Assembly: GCA_903919985.1 (NCBI GenBank)
Contig: CAIXKG010000169.1
Coordinates: 1-36,155, forward strand
DNA: 36,155 nucleotides
From: an uncultured Opitutia bacterium
Lineage (GTDB): Bacteria > Verrucomicrobiota > Verrucomicrobiia > Opitutales > Opitutaceae
Direction: 5' to 3'
Positions 16,109 to 24,077 of this stretch are shown here, piece by piece. The first letter of the stretch is position 1. Every line of letters starts with the position of its first letter. The notes beneath the pieces were generated by a model that was not told where the DNA came from, ran no database searches, and saw only the letters and a list, made by a program, of their open reading frames with translations. A program made the translations under genes and the position numbers.

Positions 16109-16139
16109 CGGGGCCGGAGCAATCCGGCCCCGTTTTTTT
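16109..16139 (+). terminator. Rho-independent terminator of the 60-residue gene
   Basis: CGGGGCCGG (16109-16117) pairs perfectly with CCGGCCCCG (16124-16132) around the loop AGCAAT, followed by seven T. It lies 32 bases after the stop at 16077. Confidence 0.93.
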
Positions 16140-16248
16140 GCGCCAGCAAGATTGGCGGTAAATCCCGCTGAGGGCGGATCCGAATACCCGCCACCCCGAG
16201 GCTAGCGCGTGAGGGCGCTGGCCCTTCGGTGGAGAGTCGGATCGGCTC

Positions 16249-17502
16249 TTAACGCAGCGCAGTGCGTACCAGGCGATCGTCGCCGTCGCTCGGCGCGGGT
16301 CGCAATTGCAGCGCTGCGCAAAGCAAATTGTAGATGTGAATATTCTCGAACTCGTCGAGTACCACGCCACCGGTTTTGAACGAAGGGCCGTTCGCGATGA
16401 AGATACCGTGCATTTCGGGCATCGCGGGATCGTAGCCGTGATCGCCTTTGAGCTCATCGTCCTTCCCCGCTAGAAAGGTGCTGCGGCGTTGAATGCGCCA
16501 GCTCGCCTCCGGCACGATCCACACGGGAGGAATGCGCGGATTGTCCCTGAGATGCCAGCGAGCAGGCAGGTCCTCGGCCCGGTAAACCTGGTAGTGCGCT
16601 GCGGGGAGACGGGCGCGGAGCGATTGCACGAGCGCGTCGACCTGGCCGTTGTTGGGCCGCAAGCCCGCCACCGCCCCGTCGAAGTCCACCTGCACCGCGT
16701 CGAAATCGATGGAGTCGTCGAGCATCGCTGTTTTCAACTGACCCTGGGTCGCGATGAAGCCGTGGTCGGAAACGATCACGAGATTAAGCGGGAGATTCTC
16801 CGCCTTGGCTCGCTCCACGATTTGGCCGATCTGGTTATCGAGGAGTTTGATGGCGGCCAGGACCTCCGGCGAATCAGGTCCGAACCGGTGACCGGCGAAA
16901 TTCGTTTCTTCAAAATAGAACGTCGTGATCGACGGCCGTTGGCCCGCCGGTAGATGGAGCCAGCCGAAAAGTTCATCGATCCGTTGCGCGAAGGGCACGC
17001 TGTAATCGTAGGGTTTTGAAATCGTGGCCCGCAGCGGCCCGAAGTTCACCTCGGAACCTGGCCAGAAGTAGCAGGCGGCCGTGCGGCCCTGTTTAACGGC
17101 TGTGATCCAGATCGGCTCGCCGCCCCACCAGCGTGAGTCGCGGTTGGCAGCGGGCAATTTGTAGCGGAAATATTCGCCGAATTGCGGATCGAAAAAGACG
17201 TTGCTGATGATCCCGTGATGCGCCGGGTACAGCCCCGTCGCGATCGAGTAGTGATTCGCGAATGTCTGCGACGGAAACATCGGGATCAGTCCGCGCGCCG
17301 TCACACCGTCGCGGATCAGCGCCCTCAGGTGGGGTGTTTCGGCCGGATGCAAAGCGCAGTAATCCCAGCGAAATCCATCCATCGAAATCAGCACCAGCGG
17401 CGGCGGCGCGGCTTTTGATTTGGGCGAGACGACACAACCGGCGAAAAAAAGCGCGAGCAGACCCAGCGTCGCAGCGAAGAAACGGGGCAACGGTTTGTTC
17501 AT
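16249..17502 (-). CDS. NPP-type alkaline phosphatase superfamily phosphodiesterase, lipoprotein
   Basis: The start at 17502 gives 417 residues and a lipoprotein signal peptide with lipobox LFFAGC (C23). The domain is of the nucleotide pyrophosphatase/phosphodiesterase family: LVLISMDGFRWDY (D42), nucleophile T80 in FPSQTFANHYS, VSDHGF (D246, H247) and GDHGYDP late in the protein. The metal motif that family members write as EPDxxGH reads ETNFAGH (N201, H205), so one zinc-ligand Asp is Asn. Enzymes of this type cleave phosphodiester or pyrophosphate bonds of nucleotides or lipid head groups outside the cytoplasm. The start overlaps the Smr gene stop (ATGA). Confidence 0.9.
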   Translation of the reverse strand: MNKPLPRFFAATLGLLALFFAGCVVSPKSKAAPPPLVLISMDGFRWDYCALHPAETPHLRALIRDGVTARGLIPMFPSQTFANHYSIATGLYPAHHGIISNVFFDPQFGEYFRYKLPAANRDSRWWGGEPIWITAVKQGRTAACYFWPGSEVNFGPLRATISKPYDYSVPFAQRIDELFGWLHLPAGQRPSITTFYFEETNFAGHRFGPDSPEVLAAIKLLDNQIGQIVERAKAENLPLNLVIVSDHGFIATQGQLKTAMLDDSIDFDAVQVDFDGAVAGLRPNNGQVDALVQSLRARLPAAHYQVYRAEDLPARWHLRDNPRIPPVWIVPEASWRIQRRSTFLAGKDDELKGDHGYDPAMPEMHGIFIANGPSFKTGGVVLDEFENIHIYNLLCAALQLRPAPSDGDDRLVRTALR

Positions 17503-17786
17503 GGATGGAGCGTTACAATGGTGGCGCCCCATGAGCCGGAGCGTTCATCACCTAGGCGAAAACCAGTCACGTGCGGCGACCGGCGCAGCCATGCATGCAC
17601 CGTGGTGCGCAGCGTGCCAGTGCCCTTGCCGTGAACAACTCGGACATCGCGCAATCCCTGGCAGACGCAGGCCTCCAGGTACGCGGGGATAAGGTCCCGC
17701 AAATCCTTTGGATGAAACATGTGCAAATCCAATTCGGCGGTGATCGGCAGCGGCAAGGGAGCGACGTTGGGCGGGGTCGACTCCAT
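17499..17786 (-). CDS. Stand-alone Smr domain protein
   Basis: The product has 95 residues, almost all one Smr (small MutS-related) domain. The motifs are ELDLHMFHPKDL (the DLH box) and VRVVHGKGTGTLR (HGKGxG box), with TGFRLGDERSGSWGATIV as the closing strand. Smr domains are nickase- or RNA-endonuclease-like and act in recombination control or ribosome rescue. This form lacks the ATPase part of MutS2. Its TGA overlaps the ATG of the phosphodiesterase gene, and it lies 20 bases after the tatA-like gene. Confidence 0.9.
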   Translation of the reverse strand: MESTPPNVAPLPLPITAELDLHMFHPKDLRDLIPAYLEACVCQGLRDVRVVHGKGTGTLRTTVHAWLRRSPHVTGFRLGDERSGSWGATIVTLHP

Positions 17787-17806
17787 GCTCGTTCTGCCTG
17801 GCGGAT

Positions 17807-18277
17807 TTATACGTCAGCCCGGCCGCGCTGCCGCGTGACGCTCATGGGAACTGAAGGCGGGGTCGACGGCAGGGGCGGCGCGACGCCCAGGTCGGCCTCA
17901 GCGGGCGGGGCCGGAACGGCGGCAGAAGATTCGATCGCGGCCACAGGATCTGCGGAGATCGCAGGGGTGGCGGTGATATCAGTTATTCCGGCGTTTTCCG
18001 GCGTTGCGGCGGGGGGCAAAGCTGCGTCCGGGGTTGAAGGCTCCAACGAAATCTTGGGGATGATTTTCTTGATCTCGTCCTCCTCGATGGCGCGTTTGAA
18101 TTCTTCCTCGACGCCGGCCGCGGCTTTTTTGAACTCGCGGATCGATTTACCGAGCCCCCGGGCAAATCCCGGGAGTTTGTCTCCGCCAAAAAGCACGAGC
18201 ACGATCATGCCAATTACCACCATTTCCGGCATGCCGAGGCCGTCGATGAATGAGAACGCGTGAAACGGGAAAAGCAT
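17807..18277 (-). CDS. tatA: TatA/TatE-like twin-arginine translocase subunit
   Basis: From the ATG at 18277 the product has 156 residues; a longer frame to 18334 is possible. The membrane helix (MPEMVVIGMIVLVLFGG, about residues 16-32), the FGG hinge, and the amphipathic helix DKLPGFARGLGKSIREFKKA are those of TatA. An acidic coiled stretch follows (EEEFKRAIEEDEIKKIIPK) and then about 80 residues rich in Pro and Ala. TatA forms the pore ring that moves folded proteins with RR signals. No tatC is in the window, so tat genes are scattered. The long Pro/Ala tail is species-variable. Confidence 0.88.
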   Translation of the reverse strand: MLFPFHAFSFIDGLGMPEMVVIGMIVLVLFGGDKLPGFARGLGKSIREFKKAAAGVEEEFKRAIEEDEIKKIIPKISLEPSTPDAALPPAATPENAGITDITATPAISADPVAAIESSAAVPAPPAEADLGVAPPLPSTPPSVPMSVTRQRGRADV

Positions 18278-18353
18278 GGAGGTAATAGATTCGTACTCGG
18301 GAAAAATGTAACGGCAAAATTCGCCCCGCCGCACTCGCGCCCGGATCGCGCGG

Positions 18354-19277
18354 CTATTGCACGCCCACGCTCACGGTAAAGCGTTCTGTGCTGCCAGGCT
18401 TCACCCAGTGGAGTCCCACCTTGTGTTCGGCGGCGTTGGGCGGGCCCATCCACGGCTCGACGCAATAGAATGGCGCGGCTTCGTCCAGGGTCCACGTGAC
18501 AAACGTGGCCTGCGGCGGCGGGACTTTTTCCGCGCTGACCCGCACCGTAACATCGCCCGAGCGGTCGCGTTCGCCGAACACGATTTCGCTGCTGGCGAGG
18601 TTGGTGTGCAGCGTGTCGATCAGATTGGGATTCGAGAGCGGCTCGGTGGTTTGCAGCACCGGACCGGGCATGAGCTGCCCGTTGGTCATGTCCTGCTTCA
18701 GCCGTTTCCCGGCCGGCAGCCGGATGACGTAATCCGACCGCTTGGCGCCGTCGCTCCACGGCACGGTGAAATAAAAATGATGGCCCGAGCTCCAAGGGAT
18801 GGGTTCTTGGCCATGATTCGTCAGCGCAAACTCGCAACTGAGGCCGAGCGGCAGAAAACGGTAGGTCACGGTAAACTCGAATTCATACGGGTAACATGCG
18901 CGGATTTCGTCGTTCGGAATCATCGCTGCGGCGAAGCCATTGGCGTCGAGTCGGGTCACTTTGAAGTCCGCCTGCCGCGCCAGCCCGTGCATCGGCATTG
19001 GTCGGCGCACCCCATCGGCCGCGCGCCAGAAATGGATGTCGCCGCGATCGAACGTGCGGGCGTTGAAGGGAAAGAGAATGGGGTTCCCGCCCCGCACCTT
19101 GAAAAAACCGTCGAAGGTTGTGAGTTCGGGCCAGTAAACGACATCGCGCACGCTCCCATCGCCAAGCGTGAGATTCCAGTTCATGAGCCGCGCGCCCTTT
19201 TCCGGCAGGGCGAGGAAAGTCGAACGGCCGACGCGCCACCGGGTGAGCGTCTCGCCGAGATGTGAGATCTTTTCCAT
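18354..19277 (-). CDS. Aldose 1-epimerase family protein
   Basis: The start at 19277 (MEKISHLGETLTRWRVG) gives 307 residues; the open frame continues to 19823 but overlaps the nfeD gene and is unlikely there. The galactose-mutarotase fold is visible: LPEKGARLMNWNL, the early NPILFPFNAR, HGLARQADF, the likely catalytic His in SSGHHFYFTVPW and the Glu in FYCVEPWMGPPNA. Such enzymes interconvert alpha and beta anomers of sugars or sugar phosphates; this cytosolic form resembles YeaD/LacX-type members. It is the first gene of a minus-strand group followed 76 bases later by tatA. Confidence 0.88.
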   Translation of the reverse strand: MEKISHLGETLTRWRVGRSTFLALPEKGARLMNWNLTLGDGSVRDVVYWPELTTFDGFFKVRGGNPILFPFNARTFDRGDIHFWRAADGVRRPMPMHGLARQADFKVTRLDANGFAAAMIPNDEIRACYPYEFEFTVTYRFLPLGLSCEFALTNHGQEPIPWSSGHHFYFTVPWSDGAKRSDYVIRLPAGKRLKQDMTNGQLMPGPVLQTTEPLSNPNLIDTLHTNLASSEIVFGERDRSGDVTVRVSAEKVPPPQATFVTWTLDEAAPFYCVEPWMGPPNAAEHKVGLHWVKPGSTERFTVSVGVQ

Positions 19278-19427
19278 GACGGTGAAGCAAGCACGCGGCT
19301 CGTGGCGGGGAAAAGGATTTTCGGAGCAAGATGGACGCGTTCGTTCGAAATAAGGAATTGACGGTTTGGGCCACGCTGCGGGTACGGCGCTTGCATGACG
19401 CCGCGGTCGCCCTATCACTGACCGACG

Positions 19428-20855
19428 ATGTCTCTGCGTTGGTTGATCCTTTTTGCCGGCATGCTGGTGGGCGCTGCGCGGCTGTCCGCTGCACCGGCTG
19501 CGCCGGAACGGACGTTGGCGCCGACTAAAGTTGTCGTGGTCCCGGTGCAGGACGAGATTTCCTCGTCGGTTTTGTATATTTTGCGGCGGGGCCTCAAGCA
19601 GGCCATCGAGGAGAAGGCGGATGTGGTGGTGCTCGACATGAAAACGCCCGGAGGAGCGCTCGATGTGACGTTCGATATCATGGAGGCGCTGGCGAAGTTT
19701 CCGGGACAGACCGTAACATTCGTGAACAACGAGGCGATGTCGGCCGGAGCTTTCATCGCCGCGACCACGGGCGAAATTTGGTTCACCCCGGATGGAATCA
19801 TCGGCGCGGCGGCACCGGTGCAATCGACGGGGAAGGACGTCGATGCGACGATGAAATTAAAAATCACGAGTTACCTGAAGGCGCGGATGCGGGCGATCTC
19901 CGAGGGCAAGGGAGAGCGCGGTCCGGTGATCTCTGCGATGCTCGACTCCGAGTACGAACTCAAAGTCGGCGATGTAGTGCTCAAGCCGAAGGGCGAACTG
20001 CTTTCGCTGACTGCGACCGAGGCGATGAAGACCTACGGCGATCCGGCGCGGCCGCTGCTCGCGACGGGGATTGTGAAGTCCGTTGATGAATTGCTGATCA
20101 AGAAATTCGGGGTGAGCGGCTACTCGGTTCGCCTACTCGAAATCACGTGGTCGGAGCATCTGGCGGTGCTGTTGAATCGGATTTCACCGTTGCTGCTGGG
20201 CCTCGGACTCCTGGCGCTGTTCATCGAATTCAAGACTCCCGGCTTCGGGCTCTTCGGGATCGCCGGCATCGTCTGTCTCGGCGTCGTGTTCCTCGCGAGT
20301 TACGCTGCAGGCATGTCGGGACATGAGCCGGCGCTGGTGTTTGCGCTCGGATTGCTGCTCGTGGCGATCGAAGTATTTTTCCTTCCCGGCGTGGCGATCG
20401 TCGCGTTGGTGGGGCTCATCATGATGCTAGGCTCGCTCGTGTGGGCGATGGCGGATCTTTGGCCTGGGGTTCCGCTGACAGTCGAGTGGTCGGGCGATGC
20501 TTTTGTGGCGCCGTTGCGCGACCTGGGGCTCGGTTTGGCGCTCGCGCTGGGCCTCGGTTTGGCGCTCGCGCGGTTTCTGCCGCGCGGCTGGGTGTGGGAC
20601 CGTCTGGTCCTTGGCACGGTCGTCGGTGGCGCCGCGCAGTTTTCCGGTGGGGCGCCCGATGGCGCGAATGCGCTGGCGTCGCTGGTCGGCTCGTGTGGCG
20701 TCGCGGTGACGGCGTTGCGTCCGGGCGGCCAGGTCGAAATCGGCGGACGCCGTTATGAAGCGCAGGTGGCGGTCGGAGCGATTGACGCGGGGGACCGAAT
20801 CATCGTCAGCGGTCGCGCGAGTTTTGGCCTCGTGGTGGAAAAGATGGACGCATGA
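19428..20855 (+). CDS. NfeD1b-type membrane serine protease
   Basis: The product has 475 residues. A signal peptide or first helix (residues 5-22) leads to a ClpP-class serine protease domain (residues 33-230) with the nucleophile S105 in NEAMSAGAFIA and the likely base lysine K145 in MKLKITSYLKA. Four or five membrane helices follow (about 245-400) and an NfeD OB-fold domain closes the protein (GSCGVAVTALRPGGQVEIGG). NfeD1b proteases cleave membrane proteins and are encoded with stomatin or flotillin partners, here FloA two genes on. The next gene overlaps by four bases (ATGA). Confidence 0.93.
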   Translation: MSLRWLILFAGMLVGAARLSAAPAAPERTLAPTKVVVVPVQDEISSSVLYILRRGLKQAIEEKADVVVLDMKTPGGALDVTFDIMEALAKFPGQTVTFVNNEAMSAGAFIAATTGEIWFTPDGIIGAAAPVQSTGKDVDATMKLKITSYLKARMRAISEGKGERGPVISAMLDSEYELKVGDVVLKPKGELLSLTATEAMKTYGDPARPLLATGIVKSVDELLIKKFGVSGYSVRLLEITWSEHLAVLLNRISPLLLGLGLLALFIEFKTPGFGLFGIAGIVCLGVVFLASYAAGMSGHEPALVFALGLLLVAIEVFFLPGVAIVALVGLIMMLGSLVWAMADLWPGVPLTVEWSGDAFVAPLRDLGLGLALALGLGLALARFLPRGWVWDRLVLGTVVGGAAQFSGGAPDGANALASLVGSCGVAVTALRPGGQVEIGGRRYEAQVAVGAIDAGDRIIVSGRASFGLVVEKMDA

Positions 20856-21319
20856 ACGGGATCACGATCCTTTTTCTCATGGGAGCCGTGCTGCTCGCCG
20901 CGGAAGTTTTTCTGCCCGGCGCGATTGCGGGAATTTTCGGCGGCGTGGCGATGCTCGCCGGTTGTGTGCGGGCGTTTCAGGTCTTTGGTTCCGGCGGTGG
21001 CGCGATGGCGGTGCTGGTCGCGCTTGGTTTGCTCGCGATTACTTTTTATTTCGAACTGGTCTGGCTGCCGCAGACGCGTTTCGGGAAAAAGCTTATCGTG
21101 CAGTCGGCGATTGATGCGACCAGCCAGCCGCCGATCGCCCTAGCGGCCGAAGTGATCGGCCAGTCGGCGGAGGCGGTCACGCCGCTCGCGCCCAGCGGAT
21201 ATGTGCGTGTCGCCGGGCGCCGCTACGAAGCATTTTGTGAGACCGGACACGTTGCGGTGGGAGAAACCTTGCGCGTAGTCGGGCTCGATAATTTCCGTTT
21301 GATCGTCTCCCAATCCTAA
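20852..21319 (+). CDS. Short NfeD-like membrane protein
   Basis: The product has 155 residues. Two or three N-terminal helices ([18 protein letters not shown], then [17 protein letters not shown]) precede an OB-fold NfeD domain (residues 100-155) with [19 protein letters not shown] and [12 protein letters not shown]. It lacks the protease part. Short NfeD proteins bind flotillins and stomatins and help arrange membrane microdomains. The gene starts inside the nfeD protease gene end (ATGA) and ends just before floA, so it probably supplies a second OB module to the same complex. Confidence 0.86.
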   Translation: MNGITILFLMGAVLLAAEVFLPGAIAGIFGGVAMLAGCVRAFQVFGSGGGAMAVLVALGLLAITFYFELVWLPQTRFGKKLIVQSAIDATSQPPIALAAEVIGQSAEAVTPLAPSGYVRVAGRRYEAFCETGHVAVGETLRVVGLDNFRLIVSQS

Positions 21320-21323
21320 ATTT

Positions 21324-22328
21324 ATGCCCACCACCACCACCATCCTTCTCGTCGTGATCGGTATCCCGGCGCTGATCGTCATCTTCATCTTTTTCTCGTT
21401 CCTGAACACATGGCTAAAGGCCTTCATGAATGGAGCGGCCGTGAGCCCATTCAATCTGCTCGGCATGCGGCTCGGCGGCGTGCCCTACAACCTCGTGGTC
21501 GATGCGCGCATCACCGCGGTGAAAGCGGGTATTGAGGTTTCCACGGATAAAATCGCCGCGCACTATCTTGCGGGCGGTAATGTTGTCCCGACGGTGCAGG
21601 CGATCATCGCCGCGCAAAAAGCGGGTATCGAACTTGGCTGGGACCGCGCGTGTGCGATCGACTTGGCGACGAAAGGCTCCGGCAAATCCGTGCTTGAGGC
21701 GGTGCGGACTTCCGTGGATCCGAAGGTAATCGACTGCCCGAATCCGGAGAGCGGGCGCGCGACGATCGACGGCGTGGCGAAGGACGGCATTCAGGTGAAA
21801 GTTAAAGCACGGGTGACGGTACGCACCCACCTCGACCGTTTCGTCGGTGGCGCGAAAGAAGAGACGATCATTGCACGTGTGGGCGAGGGCATCGTGTCGA
21901 CCATCGGTACGTCCGACAGCTACAAGCACGTGCTCGAGTCGCCCGACCGCATTTCGAAAACCGTGCTGGCGCGCGGACTCGATGTGGGCACGGCGTTTGA
22001 AATTCTTTCCATCGACATCGCGGACGTGGACGTGGGTGAAAACGTTGGCGCGAAGTTGCAGGAAGCGCAGGCCGAGGCGAACAAGAGCATAGCGCAGGCG
22101 CAGGCGGAAATCCGGCGCGCCGCGGCCGTCGCAGTCGAGCAGGAGATGAAGGCGCGGGTGCAGGAGATGCAGGCGAAGGTCGTCGAGGCGCAGGCGCAGG
22201 TGCCGCTCGCGATGGCGGAGGCGTTTCGCTCCGGTCGCCTCGGCGTGATGGATTACTACAAAATGGAAAACGTGCAGGCCGACACCGCGATGCGGCAGAG
22301 CATCGCCCAGCCCGAAGGGAAAAAATAA
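21324..22328 (+). CDS. floA: Flotillin-like protein FloA
   Basis: The product has 334 residues, the standard length. The N-terminal hairpin helix ([20 protein letters not shown], residues 5-24) anchors it; residues 30-200 form the SPFH domain with [20 protein letters not shown] and [21 protein letters not shown] long coiled coil rich in Ala, Glu and Gln follows ([20 protein letters not shown]). FloA scaffolds functional membrane microdomains and tunes fluidity and protease activity. It lies four bases after the short NfeD gene. Confidence 0.96.
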   Translation: MPTTTTILLVVIGIPALIVIFIFFSFLNTWLKAFMNGAAVSPFNLLGMRLGGVPYNLVVDARITAVKAGIEVSTDKIAAHYLAGGNVVPTVQAIIAAQKAGIELGWDRACAIDLATKGSGKSVLEAVRTSVDPKVIDCPNPESGRATIDGVAKDGIQVKVKARVTVRTHLDRFVGGAKEETIIARVGEGIVSTIGTSDSYKHVLESPDRISKTVLARGLDVGTAFEILSIDIADVDVGENVGAKLQEAQAEANKSIAQAQAEIRRAAAVAVEQEMKARVQEMQAKVVEAQAQVPLAMAEAFRSGRLGVMDYYKMENVQADTAMRQSIAQPEGKK

Positions 22329-22343
22329 TTCCAGGGGCCGACG

Positions 22344-22970
22344 ATGGATTGGATTCTTCAGCACTTGCAGTTGGTCCTCGCGATCGGCGGAGCCTTTGTG
22401 GTGTGGCTGCAGCAGCGCCAAGCGAAGGCGGCGGCCGGGTCTTCGTCGGACGAAGCGACGCGACCCGTTCAGCCTGCGACCGTCGCGGAGGCCGATGATG
22501 TCGAGCGGGCGAGACGTATCCGCGAGGAAATCCTGCGCAAGATCGCCGAGCGGCGAGGCGGTGCCATCCCGGCGGCGCCGGCCCGGCCGGAAGTCACTGC
22601 CGAGGAAAAGAAATATAAGTTCCCGCCGCTGATGCGACCGACGGCGCCGGTGGACCCGTTTGGTGGTCCCACGCAGACAACGGTGTTCACGCGCCCGGAA
22701 CCGATGCCGCCGCCGGTAATGGTGAAGACCGAAAGCAACGAAGCGGTGTTGGCCCGACAGGAAAAACTCGCGCAACAGATGCGAGATCTCGAAGCACAAC
22801 GCGCGGTGGTGCTGCGTCGAACCGCGGCCGCGACCGCGGCCACGGTTGCGGCGGAAGGCGTGCGCTGGCGCGCGGCCTCGAGTGTGCGCGAAGATTTGCG
22901 CGAACCGCGCACGCTTCGTCATGCGATGATTTTGCGCGAGGTCTTGGGCGCGCCGGTGGGACTGAGATAG
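22344..22970 (+). CDS. Unknown membrane-anchored protein of the NfeD-FloA operon
   Basis: The product has 208 residues. A single hydrophobic segment (DWILQHLQLVLAIGGAFVVW, residues 2-21) is followed by a charged region (ADDVERARRIREEILRKIAE, about 49-68) and a Pro-rich linker (90-130). A coiled stretch comes next (LARQEKLAQQMRDLEAQRAV, about 136-155). The basic C-terminus is SVREDLREPRTLRHAMILRE and VLGAPVGLR; this final block resembles a conserved tail seen on other planctomycete and verrucomicrobial proteins of unknown role. No named domain was recognised. It lies 15 bases after floA, so it is likely a further part of the membrane-microdomain set. Confidence 0.75.
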   Translation: MDWILQHLQLVLAIGGAFVVWLQQRQAKAAAGSSSDEATRPVQPATVAEADDVERARRIREEILRKIAERRGGAIPAAPARPEVTAEEKKYKFPPLMRPTAPVDPFGGPTQTTVFTRPEPMPPPVMVKTESNEAVLARQEKLAQQMRDLEAQRAVVLRRTAAATAATVAAEGVRWRAASSVREDLREPRTLRHAMILREVLGAPVGLR

Positions 22971-23047
22971 CTAGATCGGGCCCGGCTCGGGGAGTTCTAT
23001 GGCCTGAGTTCAGCTGACTGCGATCCGACTGACCCTCACGCCCGTAG

Positions 23048-23075
23048 GTCGGTGCGCGCAGGCGCACGGGCCGAC
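23048..23075. terminator. GC-rich hairpin between converging genes
   Basis: GTCGG and TGCGC pair with GCGCA and CCGAC around GCAG, with a four-base bulge (CGGG) on the 3' side. It stands in the 139-base gap between converging genes and may end transcription from both sides. It has no T-run. Its outer GTCGG/CCGAC arms are shared with the hairpin at 8491-8521. Confidence 0.45.
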
Positions 23076-23109
23076 TCCGATCATCCCACTCGGCTATTCT
23101 GATCGTCGC

Positions 23110-23928
23110 TTACAACGCGCCAGGTGCCGGCAGGATTCCGCGATTATACCCTTTGAAGCCGAGGCCAAAGCGTTTGCCGGCAGCCTCGATCTGGAGATTT
23201 TCGCCGACTGAAGCCGTGATGTACAATTGTCCGGGCCACGGAAGCACCGTGGTTTGGCCACGTACGAGGGTGGTATTGGCGAGGAGCACCCGGCCGTCAG
23301 AGACGGTGACGACTTGAACTTGAAGTGTATCCAGCGCGATCAGCTTGATCGTATTCTCCACCACGGGAGCGACGGTGGTCCCGGGAGTAGTCCGAGCAGC
23401 CGGGCTGACGGATTTTTCACCACTGAAAAACAGCGACTTCACCGTCCACGTCACGGCCACGATCGCCACGACGACGAGCGCAATCTTGCCGAACTTCAGG
23501 ACAAACGCCGGATCGAGGAGGGGCGCTGCGGGCAGGTTGGTACGGCTGCGCGAATATTTCGGCTGGGAACGTTGGTTGTCGCCGGATGGTTCGTCGCCCG
23601 GTGGCGTGCTCCGGTCGCCGCGATCGTCGGCGGACGCGACGGACACATCCATGCGACCATAAATTTCGCGGCTGGGCTGGCGCGCGCGAGGCTCGTCGTT
23701 GCCCAGCGCCGCGTAGTCGTTGAGGATGCGTTCGGCTGGGAGCTTAAGAAAGTTGGAGTACGTCCGCAGGAAACCGCGCACGTAAATGTTGCTCAGCCCG
23801 ATGTCGAAATGGTTGCTCTCAAACTTCTGCAGATATTCGCCGCGGATCTTGGTGGACTCGGCGGCCTCGCGGATGGAGATGCCTTTTTGTTTACGGGCGT
23901 CTTCGAGGCGTTCGCCGATGGTCTGCAT
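23110..23928 (-). CDS. RodZ-like helix-turn-helix membrane protein
   Basis: The product has 272 residues. The N-terminal Cro-like helix-turn-helix (residues 1-75) has TIGERLEDARKQKGISIREA and SNIYVRGFLRTYSNFLKLP. A hydrophilic, Ser/Arg-rich linker leads to one membrane helix (about 147-168) and a periplasmic domain of about 95 residues (IKLIALDTLQVQVVTV). This is the architecture of RodZ, which links MreB to the elongation machinery and sets cell shape. The C-terminal part is the DUF4115-type domain. It lies 150 bases after the ftsK gene on the same strand. Confidence 0.87.
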   Translation of the reverse strand: MQTIGERLEDARKQKGISIREAAESTKIRGEYLQKFESNHFDIGLSNIYVRGFLRTYSNFLKLPAERILNDYAALGNDEPRARQPSREIYGRMDVSVASADDRGDRSTPPGDEPSGDNQRSQPKYSRSRTNLPAAPLLDPAFVLKFGKIALVVVAIVAVTWTVKSLFFSGEKSVSPAARTTPGTTVAPVVENTIKLIALDTLQVQVVTVSDGRVLLANTTLVRGQTTVLPWPGQLYITASVGENLQIEAAGKRFGLGFKGYNRGILPAPGAL

Positions 23929-24077
23929 GGGGCTGAGTTAGGGAGTTTGCGAACGAAGGGGAAGAAGGATTTTAGCCGCGGATTTTTTTGTCACGACCAT
24001 CTCGACCGGCGAAATGGGAAACACGGCGACATCGCAGGAGACTTTCGGTGGATTCGAACAACCGGTGGCGTGCCGAC

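Noticed and set aside
21414..22922. Minus-strand frame of 502 codons
   Set aside because: It is the shadow of floA and the following gene; the translation is Arg/His-rich and has no family features.
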